The notes beneath the pieces are model-generated. The model was not told the DNA's origin, made no database searches, and was given only the letters and a program-made list of their open reading frames with translations. A program made the translations under genes and the position numbers. 64,000 bases of DNA, from positions 639,906 through 703,905 of the forward strand of contig JBBEBP010000016.1 in assembly GCA_040882255.1 (NCBI GenBank), read 5' to 3'. This document shows positions 9,098-21,883 of this stretch, one piece after another. Positions within the stretch are counted from its first letter, which is position 1, and each line of letters starts with the position of its first letter. This DNA comes from PWQG01 sp040882255. GTDB taxonomy: Bacteria; Pseudomonadota; Gammaproteobacteria; Pseudomonadales; Pseudohongiellaceae.

Positions 9098-11527
9098 TCA
9101 TCCCCCGAGCCGGTAGCGCAGCTTGATCACCAGACTGTCGGCAATGCGATCCGACCAGGATTCGGTAAACAGATCCTCGAAGCGACCATCAATGCCACCC
9201 GGCAGATTACTACCGCGCGTGTATACCACGAACAGGTCGGACAGCGGGGCTATTTCCCAGCGATACCGCGCCTGGAAGGTCATGCGGCTGACACTGAAGT
9301 CACGAGAATCCCCTTCCGGTCGATCAATCCGCTGCAGTTCATCCACCTGTTGCTGATTGATACGGTAATGATAATGCTCATCCGCCTTGATGCCGGTCCA
9401 CTGCATCCTCAGACTGAAGTACTGGCGGGCCGAGATAAAATAGCTCATGTCCAGCTCCGGGAACCAGCCATTGGCCTGGAACGAGGCCATGTGATCGCCG
9501 CCCTGGTGAATCAGCCAGCCGTCACGGTCACGGTACTCGATTTCCCCGCCGATGGCGATCTGATCGCTGGGGCGCCAGTCCAGACCGACCGTATAGGCCA
9601 CATTGCTACGGCCGACATCTTCCTGGGAACTGTTGATCCCTATGTTGAGAGTCACTGGTCTGGAACGATCACTATTCCAGTCAATGCTGCCCGAGTAGCG
9701 TGCCGGAATCTTGTAGGTGCCATTGCCCCGGCTCAGCCGGTCATCCACGCGCGGCGGGAAATACCGGAAGTTCATGTTCAGACCCGTGTTGTCATAGAAC
9801 GTCAGATTCTGACCAAAGAACAATCCCAGACGGACCGGACGCCCCTCCCCGTTCCATTGATTGATGACATTCATGCTGCGGGTCCGGTTGCGGACAGTAT
9901 CCAGCCCGGAAACCGTGCGGCTGTAGCGGTAGTCCAGCACATAGTGGTCATTGCGTTGCAGAAAGCCGACATCGTTGATGTCGAAATCGCTGTCCATGGA
10001 CAGTCCCGTAACAGTATGCTGTACGCCCTGCCCGGGCCGATAGGTCAGGTCGAATACGCCGCCCTGACCGGTCTTGTCCCCGGTGTCGCTATGCATCGCC
10101 TGCCCGTCAAAGATCCAGCGTGTATCGGCGGAGAAATAGTGCAGATCAACGCCGTTGACGGTCGCATCGCCATCCGGATGCGACAGCCGGGTGCCCATCC
10201 AGCCGATGCCCCGGCGGCCACCCCGGGAGGTATCTTCGTACAGCAGCCGTCCGATCGCGAAGTCACGCCCGTCGGCCTGGATCGGCACATCCGAGCCATC
10301 GTTCGCCGTTCCTCCAATCACCGAATCATCCTCGGAAGCCATCAGGGCACCGTAGCGCCACTCTCCGGCCTGCCCGGTGGCCTTCACCGCACCGAGGAGC
10401 TCAGTGGGACGTGCGCGTTCCACTCCATCCACGGACACATTCTGTGGCACATCAAAATCCGCCGAAGCCCCGATACGACGTGTGTTCAGCATGGTGATCG
10501 GCCCAAAGGGGCCGCCACCACCCTGTGCCCGGGGCGTGGCGTTGAACACATCCTGCCCCTCGAGGAAGAACGCCCGTTGCTCAGAGAAGAACGTCTCGAA
10601 GGCCCCCAGGTTGACGACAATGTCATCCGATTCCACCGTACCAAAGTCCGGGCTCAACGTGGCCGACAGTTGCGTGTTGGCGTTGGGGCGCCAATAGACA
10701 TCGGCCCCGGTCCGATACTCGATGTCATCACTCAGGTTATCCCGCGTGGCCGAGGCATAGGGATAGAACGTGAACTGCGCGGCGGGATCAATTCCTTCCA
10801 GCTCGAAAGGCTGAAACGCTGACAGGTATTCCGGGTTGGTATCGGGCAATGCTGGCCAGGACCAGCTTTCATTGCGGTGGGAAACATCGCGCTGGAAATA
10901 GACGCCGATCTGCCGGGAACCGTCCGACTCCGACTGTGGCAGCGCCATCATCGACCAGGGAACAAAGATCTCCGCAGTCCAGCCGCCTTCGACGACCTCC
11001 GTATACCCTTCCCAGGAGCCATCCCAGTCGAGACCGATCTCTTTCTCGGGCAGGATCGTGCCGTCAGTAAGTGCCCCGCCCAGGTTGACCCGTAGAAAAT
11101 AACCAAAGAGCCCCTCACCGGATGCGTCCAGAGAAACCATCAATGCATCTCGCGGTACGCGCTGATCCCTGGCGCTGAGGCGTGCTACAAAGGTCTCTGG
11201 ATCCTGTTCGTTGAAAGCCCCCACATAGATGCCGTCGTCGTCGTAGAAAATGCGCACCTGAGTACTGAGCGGGGCGGATTCGAGGGAGTCGGGATTGATG
11301 ATGCGCATATCGTCGATGACCGGCACCCGATCCCAGACCTCCTCATCCAGGCGGCCATCCAGAGCCAGCGCACTGCCCCCATCATTGATGCGGGTCATGG
11401 TGAAGGGCAGGGCTTCAGGCTGCGCCAACGTCGGCGCGGAGATAAAAAGAAAAAACCACACAGACAGCGCGGTACGGAGACTGAATCGGGTCGCGCGGGT
11501 TTGCCATTCGGTCTGGAAAGCGATCAC
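9098..11527 (-). CDS. Secreted CBM9-like / DUF5916 domain protein
   Basis: A large exported protein of unknown function. After a signal peptide (about 1-35, ending TLAQ) comes a carbohydrate-binding family 9-like beta-sandwich (about 41-230; it starts TRINDGGSALALDGRLDEEV) and then a long region typical of DUF5916, rich in alternating polar and aromatic residues and ending in an aromatic-rich strand and RLGG, as in outer-membrane beta-barrels. I place the start at GTG 11527, preceded by AAGGAG with seven-base spacing. The frame stays open to 11998, but that extension has no signal-peptide logic and runs through a repeat. Length is then 809 residues. A role in binding or moving a polymer or peptide across the outer membrane is a guess. 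Confidence 0.82.
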   Translation of the reverse strand: MIAFQTEWQTRATRFSLRTALSVWFFLFISAPTLAQPEALPFTMTRINDGGSALALDGRLDEEVWDRVPVIDDMRIINPDSLESAPLSTQVRIFYDDDGIYVGAFNEQDPETFVARLSARDQRVPRDALMVSLDASGEGLFGYFLRVNLGGALTDGTILPEKEIGLDWDGSWEGYTEVVEGGWTAEIFVPWSMMALPQSESDGSRQIGVYFQRDVSHRNESWSWPALPDTNPEYLSAFQPFELEGIDPAAQFTFYPYASATRDNLSDDIEYRTGADVYWRPNANTQLSATLSPDFGTVESDDIVVNLGAFETFFSEQRAFFLEGQDVFNATPRAQGGGGPFGPITMLNTRRIGASADFDVPQNVSVDGVERARPTELLGAVKATGQAGEWRYGALMASEDDSVIGGTANDGSDVPIQADGRDFAIGRLLYEDTSRGGRRGIGWMGTRLSHPDGDATVNGVDLHYFSADTRWIFDGQAMHSDTGDKTGQGGVFDLTYRPGQGVQHTVTGLSMDSDFDINDVGFLQRNDHYVLDYRYSRTVSGLDTVRNRTRSMNVINQWNGEGRPVRLGLFFGQNLTFYDNTGLNMNFRYFPPRVDDRLSRGNGTYKIPARYSGSIDWNSDRSRPVTLNIGINSSQEDVGRSNVAYTVGLDWRPSDQIAIGGEIEYRDRDGWLIHQGGDHMASFQANGWFPELDMSYFISARQYFSLRMQWTGIKADEHYHYRINQQQVDELQRIDRPEGDSRDFSVSRMTFQARYRWEIAPLSDLFVVYTRGSNLPGGIDGRFEDLFTESWSDRIADSLVIKLRYRLGG

Positions 11528-11960
11528 TACCGGGCTCCTTGTTTGTCTGTTGTTATTCTGGGCTGTTCCGGAAAACCTGTGGGTGAACGGGATGGCGTTT
11601 ATTAATCTCGCGGAGATCGCAAAGCGCGCAGAGGAAAGCACACCATGACGGGGAACGAAATGGACACAGGTAGTTGACGTTATGTCATGAATCCCCACAC
11701 TGGCCCCGGGTTTCTCTGCGTTCTCCGCGTTCTCCGCGAGATCAATGGGTTTCTCCGCGATCCTGGCGAGATTATACAATGAAGCACAATTTCTCTGGCG
11801 AGCCTTGTTGCGCGGCAGTATAGCAGTTCGAAGACCCCTGTTCGGTTCCGTTACGTGTTGCCACAATTTGACAGCGCTCTGCCATTTCGCCCGCCCCGCA
11901 TTGTCGTATTGATGATGTCTACTGTCTGTACACCAACGCATTATCTGACGAGGAAATGGC
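11528..11960. repeat. 433-base intergenic region with a spaced inverted repeat
   Basis: This gap lies between the divergent DUF5916 and small-membrane-protein genes. It holds an imperfect inverted repeat: 11601-11639 (core ATCTCGCGGAGATCGC) pairs with the complement of about 11709-11746 (core TCTCCGCGAGATCAAT), separated by about 70 bases. The second arm contains short tandem copies of TTCTCCGCG (11721-11737 and again at 11751). Promoters for both flanking genes must lie here, but I cannot point to a convincing -35/-10 pair. No RNA gene was recognised. Confidence 0.5.
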
Positions 11961-12110
11961 ATGAGATTCGCGAAACGCCAGAGCAATCCGATCTTCATTG
12001 AGGATGAGGTTCACCACTGGAAGCCGCGCAAACCGCTGTTCGTGAAATTGTTGAGCATCACCGGCCTGGCGCTGGGACTGGTAACGCTGGTATTGCTGAT
12101 CGTCAACTGA
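11961..12110 (+). CDS. Small single-pass membrane protein, 49 residues
   Basis: ATG at 11961 is preceded by GAGGA with six-base spacing. The product has a basic/polar N-terminal half (RFAKRQSN, then HHWKPRKP) and one C-terminal hydrophobic helix (about residues 29-48, ending LVLLIVN), so it should sit in the inner membrane with the N-terminus in the cytoplasm. It converges with and overlaps the last 8 bases of the downstream desulfhydrase gene on the other strand. I recognise no family. Base composition and the ribosome-binding site support a real gene, but a protein this short needs conservation evidence. Confidence 0.55.
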   Translation: MRFAKRQSNPIFIEDEVHHWKPRKPLFVKLLSITGLALGLVTLVLLIVN

Positions 12111-13137
12111 CAGTGAAATGTTCACGATGCGGAAACAGCCCGAACAGGCCGCCGGTGTGGATGAACACCACATCGCGTGCGCCCTTCAACGTTCCGTGCC
12201 GTAACTCCTCCAGCAGGCCATGGAAGGCCTTGCCGGTGTAGACCGGGTCGAGGATGATTCCCTCGCTGCGCGCCAGCGCGGCAATGGTTTCATAGACCGG
12301 CGGCTCGGCAACACCATAACCGGGCCCGACGTATCCATCTACCGTGGTCACCGGCAGAGCAGTCGCATCAAAACTTTCCGGCAGGAAATCCGCATACCGG
12401 GATTGCCAGCGACCCAGGTCGCCGCGCACCTTGTCGAGAAACCAGGCGGCATCATCACAGACATTGAACGCTCTGATACCGGCGCCCAGGGCAAACAGGG
12501 CGTTCCCGGCGATCAGGCCCGACTGCGTGCCGCCCGAACCGGTCGCCACGGCAATGATGTCCGGCTGCAGTGAGGTAGCGCGAAAATCCTCCCGCAGCTC
12601 CTGACAGGCGGCCACATAGCCCCACAGCCCGATCTCGTCACTGGCTCCGGTAGGAATGAACAGGACCCGGTGTCCCTCGGACTCCAGCGAATTCCGCAGA
12701 TCCTGCGCGCAGGCGATGTGCGATTGCCACTCCGACTGCGGCAGATAATGCACCGTGGCGCCGGTCAGATAGTCCAGCAACAGATTGCCATCGGGTACAG
12801 CAGGCCGCTCACCGCGCAGAATCAGGTGAACAGAGAGACCGAGGCGGGCGCCGAGCACGGCTGTGGCACGGGCATGGTTGGACTGGATGCCACCACAGGT
12901 GATGATCGTATCGCAGCCACGGGAAAGGGCTTCGGCCAGTGTGAACTCGAGCTTCCGGACTTTGTTGCCGGACAACTCGGTACCGGTCTGCTCGTCGTGT
13001 TTGATCCACAATCGGGTACCGCCGGGGATACCCGGAAAGCGGCGCAGCTGCCGCAAGGGGGTCGGCAGCCGCGCCAGCTCCAGGCGTGGAGGCAGGCGGA
13101 AGGCGTCAGCTTGCCTCGACAGGTCGGAATTGCTCAC
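12103..13137 (-). CDS. PLP-dependent D-cysteine desulfhydrase / ACC deaminase family enzyme
   Basis: Members of this fold-type II PLP family release ammonia from small amino acids: D-cysteine desulfhydrase gives pyruvate, sulfide and ammonia, and ACC deaminase opens aminocyclopropane carboxylate. The protein (344 residues; E. coli DcyD has 328) has the PLP lysine in SGNKVRKLE (Lys59), the phosphate/substrate loop TCGGIQSNHAR, and a glycine-rich GSGGTQSG loop. The overall pattern is closer to DcyD than to true ACC deaminase, but substrate cannot be fixed by eye. It overlaps the upstream unknown gene by 32 bases on the same strand, so the two are probably co-transcribed with the cytochrome before them. 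Confidence 0.85.
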   Translation of the reverse strand: MSNSDLSRQADAFRLPPRLELARLPTPLRQLRRFPGIPGGTRLWIKHDEQTGTELSGNKVRKLEFTLAEALSRGCDTIITCGGIQSNHARATAVLGARLGLSVHLILRGERPAVPDGNLLLDYLTGATVHYLPQSEWQSHIACAQDLRNSLESEGHRVLFIPTGASDEIGLWGYVAACQELREDFRATSLQPDIIAVATGSGGTQSGLIAGNALFALGAGIRAFNVCDDAAWFLDKVRGDLGRWQSRYADFLPESFDATALPVTTVDGYVGPGYGVAEPPVYETIAALARSEGIILDPVYTGKAFHGLLEELRHGTLKGARDVVFIHTGGLFGLFPHREHFTVS

Positions 13138-13477
13138 TGTAGAGAAACAGGTCGGTCAATACCGCCCGCAGATGGATGGATGCATTCAGGTTGTCCACCA
13201 GTTCGGAACTCATATGCGACTGCCCCCGGGCGAACCGCGCAGCAGCACCGGCCTTCTCAAGATCACTGGTGATCACCTGCTCGAACGGATCATCACTGCC
13301 CTTGAGCGCCTGGTGCAGACTGTTCATGGCCGCGATCATCCGGTCCAGCTCGGGCCCGGCGTGGGGCGGCTGTGAGTTCTCCTCCTTGTGAGGGGGCCGC
13401 CCCTGGGCCGCGTAGGCCAGCAGAAACTCGTACACGGATTCGATGGCTTCGATATCGTCAGTATTGATGCGACTCAC
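13106..13477 (-). CDS. Unknown soluble protein coupled to a b-type cytochrome
   Basis: I do not recognise this 123-residue protein. It is mostly helical by composition, with acidic N-terminal (TDDIEAIESVYEFLLAY) and C-terminal (SSELVDNLNASIHLRAVL) stretches, no signal peptide, no membrane helix and no cysteine. The GTG start at 13477 overlaps the stop codon of the upstream cytochrome gene in the four-base pattern GTGA, and a GGCGGAAG motif lies just before it, so the two are translationally coupled. An ATG seven codons earlier is possible but lies inside the cytochrome gene. Coupling suggests a role in assembling or using the cytochrome; that is inference. Confidence 0.7.
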   Translation of the reverse strand: MSRINTDDIEAIESVYEFLLAYAAQGRPPHKEENSQPPHAGPELDRMIAAMNSLHQALKGSDDPFEQVITSDLEKAGAAARFARGQSHMSSELVDNLNASIHLRAVLTDLFLYSEQFRPVEAS

Positions 13478-14235
13478 TTGTCTTCTTCCGCCTTCCATTT
13501 GTCCGTGTCATGAAACGCCTGCATCTCATCCTCGGAGATCCAGCCCTTGACCATGGAGCGGGTATAGAACAGCTTCTCCGGGCGCAGTGCGAAGTAGATA
13601 TGGATGGCGGTGAAGGCGACCAGCGCCAGCGTCGCCAGGCCGTGCAGCAGGAACATCAGGCCCAGACTGGCTTCATTTTCCACAGCGGGACGGTCCCAGA
13701 ACGGCGTGTTGATGTTGGTGAACAGCACAACACCGGTCACGATTACGGCCAGCACCAATACGGTCATGGCCCAGTGCATACCCTTCTGCTCGAAAGAATA
13801 CTTGCCCGGCTTTTTTGTTTCGTCGAACGGTTCGCCGAAATCACCGGGGCCGAGCAGCATGGACTTGAAGTCCTGCCAGAAAGAGGCGCGGATGATGTGG
13901 AAAATCACCACGAATGTCAGCACCAGCCCGGCAATCCAGTGGATATCCAGCCAGGGGAAGCGCACGCCTATGATGGGCAGGATTCCTGTGGCGATCAGCA
14001 CCAGTACGGAGGCCGCCATGATCCAGTGGAAAGCGCGATCAATGGCATCGTGACGGTGGACTTTCTTTCCTCCGCTGGAGGGCCTGGCGTGCTTTCTGGC
14101 CAGCAGGGCCATGAAAATGGCGTGGCCGGCCAACAGCAGGAACGCGGCAACCGCCACCACCCACAAAAGATCCCATGCCACACCGAGAATGACCTCGTCA
14201 CCCCAGACGTCTCTTTTATAGCGCACGATTTCCAC
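13474..14235 (-). CDS. Cytochrome b/b561-type membrane subunit (formate dehydrogenase gamma / hydrogenase cytochrome b superfamily)
   Basis: A 253-residue integral membrane di-haem cytochrome of the kind that passes electrons between a periplasmic oxidoreductase and the quinone pool. About five membrane helices are visible. Candidate haem ligands are the helix histidines in AFHWIMA, DIHWIAG, IFHIIRA, GMHWAM, LLHGLA and AIHIYFA. The linker between helices is charged (KKPGKYSFEQK), as in FdnI/HyaC relatives. GTG 14235 is the likely start, with AGGGG ahead of it; an open extension upstream to 14391 looks non-conserved. No catalytic oxidoreductase subunit lies next to it, so its partner is not evident. 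Confidence 0.83.
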   Translation of the reverse strand: MEIVRYKRDVWGDEVILGVAWDLLWVVAVAAFLLLAGHAIFMALLARKHARPSSGGKKVHRHDAIDRAFHWIMAASVLVLIATGILPIIGVRFPWLDIHWIAGLVLTFVVIFHIIRASFWQDFKSMLLGPGDFGEPFDETKKPGKYSFEQKGMHWAMTVLVLAVIVTGVVLFTNINTPFWDRPAVENEASLGLMFLLHGLATLALVAFTAIHIYFALRPEKLFYTRSMVKGWISEDEMQAFHDTDKWKAEEDK

Positions 14236-14738
14236 TATTTTTCCCCTTAATCTGTCATCGTTGTTATTGTGCAGCGCCGCACTGCACTTTCTGTACTTCC
14301 GGCCTGTCGAGCATTGTGGACACGACCCTGTGTGCCGGGATATCAGAGCGCGTAGGCGGTCAAGGTTAATGCAGAGCCTGGCATTTATCAAGCACCGGGG
14401 ACGGCCTCTGGCCGGGCGTTACAGCTTGACATATTCTGTTTCGGTGGTATTGTGTCGTGCCCCCATGAGACTGCGCCAACCATGCCCGGAACCGGCATGA
14501 AGACAACAGCGCGTCGAAGCCAGAACAAGTAGTGAAACAACAAGACAGGGGTGTCCGGTCGCAATCCGCAACACAGCCGCAACCAACCTCTGATACTTTA
14601 CACACCGCCGTCAGTGCATGCCCTTCCTGCTGCGCTCTGGCGCCCCTGCCCTCAACGGCAGGCTAGCTGGCCGGAAGCAGCGGTCAAACCGGACACGGAA
14701 TGAACTGAATAAATCGAGAATACGAGAACAAGCAACCT
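14236..14738. promoter_or_regulatory. 503-base divergent intergenic region and gltB leader, with promoter TTGACA-16-TATTGT
   Basis: This gap separates the divergent cytochrome b and gltB genes. A convincing sigma70 promoter reading towards gltB is present: TTGACA at 14426-14431, a 16-base spacer, then TATTGT at 14448-14453 preceded by TG-N (extended -10). It would give a leader of about 280 bases before the gltB ATG at 14739. I see no recognisable riboswitch, small ORF with a good ribosome-binding site, or terminator in the leader; the remaining sequence is unassigned. Confidence 0.6.
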
Positions 14739-19328
<4,590 letters not shown>

Positions 19329-19378
19329 ACAGCGACTGACCGGACGCATACTATCCAACTAGAGAACGGGTTTGTTTA

Positions 19379-20833
19379 ATGGGTAAACCAACAGGATTCA
19401 AAGAATTCGAGCGGCGCACGGAGCCATACCGTCCGGCAGCCGAGCGGCTGCTGGACTACAAGGAACTCTATTCAGAGCACGACGAGGCGCACCTGAAAAC
19501 CCAGGGCGCCCGCTGCATGGACTGTGGTGTTCCATTCTGCCAATCGGAAGAGGGCTGTCCGGTCTACAACCTGATCCCGGAGTGGAATGATCTGGTCTAC
19601 AAGGGCTACTGGCGCGAAGCGCTGGACCGGCTGCACAAGACCAACAACTTCCCGGAGTTCACCGGCCGCGTCTGCCCGGCACCCTGCGAGGGCGCCTGCG
19701 TACTCGGCATCACCGACCCGGCCGTGACCATCAAGAACATCGAGAACGCCATCATCGACAAGGGCTTCGAGATGGGCTGGGTGACCCCGCAGCCACCGAA
19801 ATTCCGCAGCGGCTTCAGTGTCGCCGTGGTCGGCAGTGGCCCGGCCGGACTGGCCGCCGCCGCGCAGCTCAACCAGGCCGGTCACGAGGTGACCGTCTAC
19901 GAGCGCGAGGACCACATCGGTGGACTGCTGACCTACGGCATCCCCAACATGAAGCTGGACAAGGACGTGGTGGACCGCCGCGTGAACCTGTTGGCCGACG
20001 AAGGCGTGAAGTTCGTGACCAACGCCGATATCGGCGGCAAGGGTGACAATGGCATCGACGTCGCCAGGCTTCTTGATGAAGTGGACGCTCTGTGCCTGGC
20101 CACCGGTGCCACCGTGCCCCGCGACCTGCCGATTCCGGGCCGCGAAGGTGATGGCGTGCATTTCGCCATGGAGTTCCTCACCGAGAACACCCGCAGCCTG
20201 CTGGCCTCCAACCTGGAAGATGGCCAGTATCTGTCCGCCAAGGACAAGAACGTGATCGTCATCGGCGGTGGTGACACCGGCACTGACTGTCTCGCCACGT
20301 CGGTGCGTCATGACTGCAAGTCGCTGGTCAACTTCGAAATCATGCCGCAGCCTCCGGAGACCCGCCCCGCCGACAACCCCTGGCCACTGTGGCCGCGCAT
20401 CCATCGCGTCGACTACGGCCACGAGGAAGCGGTCGTGAAGTTTGGCCACGACCCGCGTGAGTACTGCGTCAGTGGCAAGGAATTCGTACGCGACGACAAC
20501 GGCCGGTTGCTGGGTATCAACACCGTCGAAGTCGGCCCAGGCTTCAAGGAAAAACCCGGTACCGAACGGTTCTGGGAGGCGGACCTGGTGCTGCTGTCCA
20601 TGGGTTTCCTGGGTCCCGAGCACTATGTCAGCGAAGCGCTGGGCCTGGAACTGGACGAGCGCTCCAACTACAAGGCGGACTACGGACGCTTCCAGACCAG
20701 TCACCCGAAGGTGTTCGCCGCCGGCGACTGCCGCCGGGGCCAGTCCCTGGTGGTGCGCGCCATCGACGAGGGCCGCAAGGTGGCGGATGCCATCAATGAG
20801 CACCTGCGCGCGGAGCATCGTTCTGCCAGCTGA
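19379..20833 (+). CDS. gltD: Glutamate synthase small subunit
   Basis: GltD is the NADPH-oxidising partner that feeds electrons through its FAD and two 4Fe-4S clusters to GltB. The 484-residue protein shows the N-terminal cysteine clusters (CMDCGVPFC, CPVYN, then CPAPCEGAC), the FAD-binding Rossmann motif VAVVGSGPAGLAAAAQL, the NADPH-binding motif VIVIGGGDTGTDCLA, and the C-terminal FAD segment VFAAGDCRRGQSLVV. The start ATG follows gltB by 50 bases with a purine-rich GAGAACGGG upstream. A hairpin follows the gene. Confidence 0.98.
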   Translation: MGKPTGFKEFERRTEPYRPAAERLLDYKELYSEHDEAHLKTQGARCMDCGVPFCQSEEGCPVYNLIPEWNDLVYKGYWREALDRLHKTNNFPEFTGRVCPAPCEGACVLGITDPAVTIKNIENAIIDKGFEMGWVTPQPPKFRSGFSVAVVGSGPAGLAAAAQLNQAGHEVTVYEREDHIGGLLTYGIPNMKLDKDVVDRRVNLLADEGVKFVTNADIGGKGDNGIDVARLLDEVDALCLATGATVPRDLPIPGREGDGVHFAMEFLTENTRSLLASNLEDGQYLSAKDKNVIVIGGGDTGTDCLATSVRHDCKSLVNFEIMPQPPETRPADNPWPLWPRIHRVDYGHEEAVVKFGHDPREYCVSGKEFVRDDNGRLLGINTVEVGPGFKEKPGTERFWEADLVLLSMGFLGPEHYVSEALGLELDERSNYKADYGRFQTSHPKVFAAGDCRRGQSLVVRAIDEGRKVADAINEHLRAEHRSAS

Positions 20834-20845
20834 CCCGGTGGTTCG

Positions 20846-20875
20846 CCGGTCTGCCGCTCTGACGCGGCGGACCGG
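20846..20875 (+). terminator. Hairpin after gltD
   Basis: A 12-base stem, 20846-20857 pairing with 20864-20875 (one G-T pair), closes a six-base loop twelve bases after the gltD stop. The tail is TCTTCCCC and not a U-run, so termination may be weak or Rho-assisted. It separates gltBD from the ABC exporter operon. Confidence 0.5.
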
Positions 20876-20895
20876 TCTTCCCCGAACGCCCGCTG

Positions 20896-20904
20896 TGCTA
20901 CACT
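20896..20904 (+). promoter_or_regulatory. Extended -10 promoter candidate for the ABC exporter operon
   Basis: TG-C followed by TACACT (20899-20904) forms an extended -10 element 34 bases before the ATP-binding protein start. No good -35 is visible at the expected distance, which is tolerated for extended -10 promoters. The position just after the gltD hairpin suits a separate transcription unit. Confidence 0.35.
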
Positions 20905-20938
20905 TCCCTGCCACGGACGGTCGCCATGAGCCCACCCC

Positions 20939-21883
20939 ATGAATGATCCGGTATTGTCATTGCAGGATGTGACCAAGACCTATGGTGACTTCACTGCGGT
21001 CAGCGAGGTCAGCTTCTCCATCCCTCACGGCTCAATATACGGGTTCCTCGGTCCCAATGGCGCGGGCAAGACCACTATCATCCGCATGATCCTCGACATC
21101 CTCCGACCGGACAGCGGGCAGATTGCCGTACTGGGCCATGACAGCGCCATGGCGGTGCGCAACCGCATCGGCTACCTGCCGGAAGAAAAAGGCCTGTACA
21201 AGAAGATGAAGGTCTGGGCGATCATCAGCTACTTCGCCTCCCTCAAGGGCCTGGACCGCAAGACCGCGAAACGCCGTGCTCATGAGCTGCTGGAGAAATA
21301 CGGCCTGGCCGACTTCGCCGAGGCGAAAGTCGAATCCCTCTCCAAGGGCATGGGTCAGAAAGTACAGGTCATCTCGGCCATTGCACACGATCCCGAGCTG
21401 ATCATCCTGGACGAACCGTTCTCGGGACTGGACCCCGTCAACCAGGAAGTACTGGAGCAGCTGATCCGCGATATCGCCTCCGAAGGACGCACCATCATTT
21501 TCTCCACCCATATCATGCAGCACGCAGAGCGCCTGTGTGATCGCCTGCTACTGATTACCGGCGGCCGGAAGATTTTTGATGGCACAGTCAGCGAAGCCCG
21601 CTCCATCATACCGCGCCGCGTCACACTGCAGACAGCGACGGATATCACACACCTGCAGTCTCTGCCCGGTGTACTGGCCGTGCACCGCAATGAAGAAGAG
21701 GACGATGCCGGTGAACCGACCTGGGACCTGCACCTGGAAGAACACAGTGATCCGCAGTCCATCCTCAGACTCTGCTTTGAACAGAATATGGCACTGACGC
21801 GTTTCGACTATACCCGCGCCTCCCTGCACGACGTATTCGTGCACCTGGTGGGCCACGACGCCGGGGAGCAGACGTTCCGATGA
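20939..21883 (+). CDS. ABC transporter ATP-binding protein (NatA-like)
   Basis: The cytoplasmic ATPase of an ABC-2-type exporter. Motifs in order: Walker A GPNGAGKTT, Q-loop region YLPEEKGLYKKM, signature LSKGMGQKVQ, Walker B with catalytic Glu in LIILDEPFSGLDP, and the switch His in FSTHIMQHAE. The 314-residue length includes a C-terminal domain of about 90 residues, as in NatA-type ATPases (DUF4162). The permease gene overlaps its stop by four bases (ATGA). NatA/NatB exports Na+ in Bacillus, but the family is broad and the substrate here is unknown. Confidence 0.92.
   Translation: MNDPVLSLQDVTKTYGDFTAVSEVSFSIPHGSIYGFLGPNGAGKTTIIRMILDILRPDSGQIAVLGHDSAMAVRNRIGYLPEEKGLYKKMKVWAIISYFASLKGLDRKTAKRRAHELLEKYGLADFAEAKVESLSKGMGQKVQVISAIAHDPELIILDEPFSGLDPVNQEVLEQLIRDIASEGRTIIFSTHIMQHAERLCDRLLLITGGRKIFDGTVSEARSIIPRRVTLQTATDITHLQSLPGVLAVHRNEEEDDAGEPTWDLHLEEHSDPQSILRLCFEQNMALTRFDYTRASLHDVFVHLVGHDAGEQTFR

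Noticed and set aside
11528..11998. 157-codon N-terminal extension of the DUF5916 protein
   Set aside because: The extension runs through an inverted repeat and lacks a signal peptide at its start; GTG 11527 has a strong ribosome-binding site and a proper signal peptide.
20926..20946. Six-codon upstream ORF overlapping the ABC ATPase start
   Set aside because: Too short and without a ribosome-binding site; it could affect translation, but nothing supports it.
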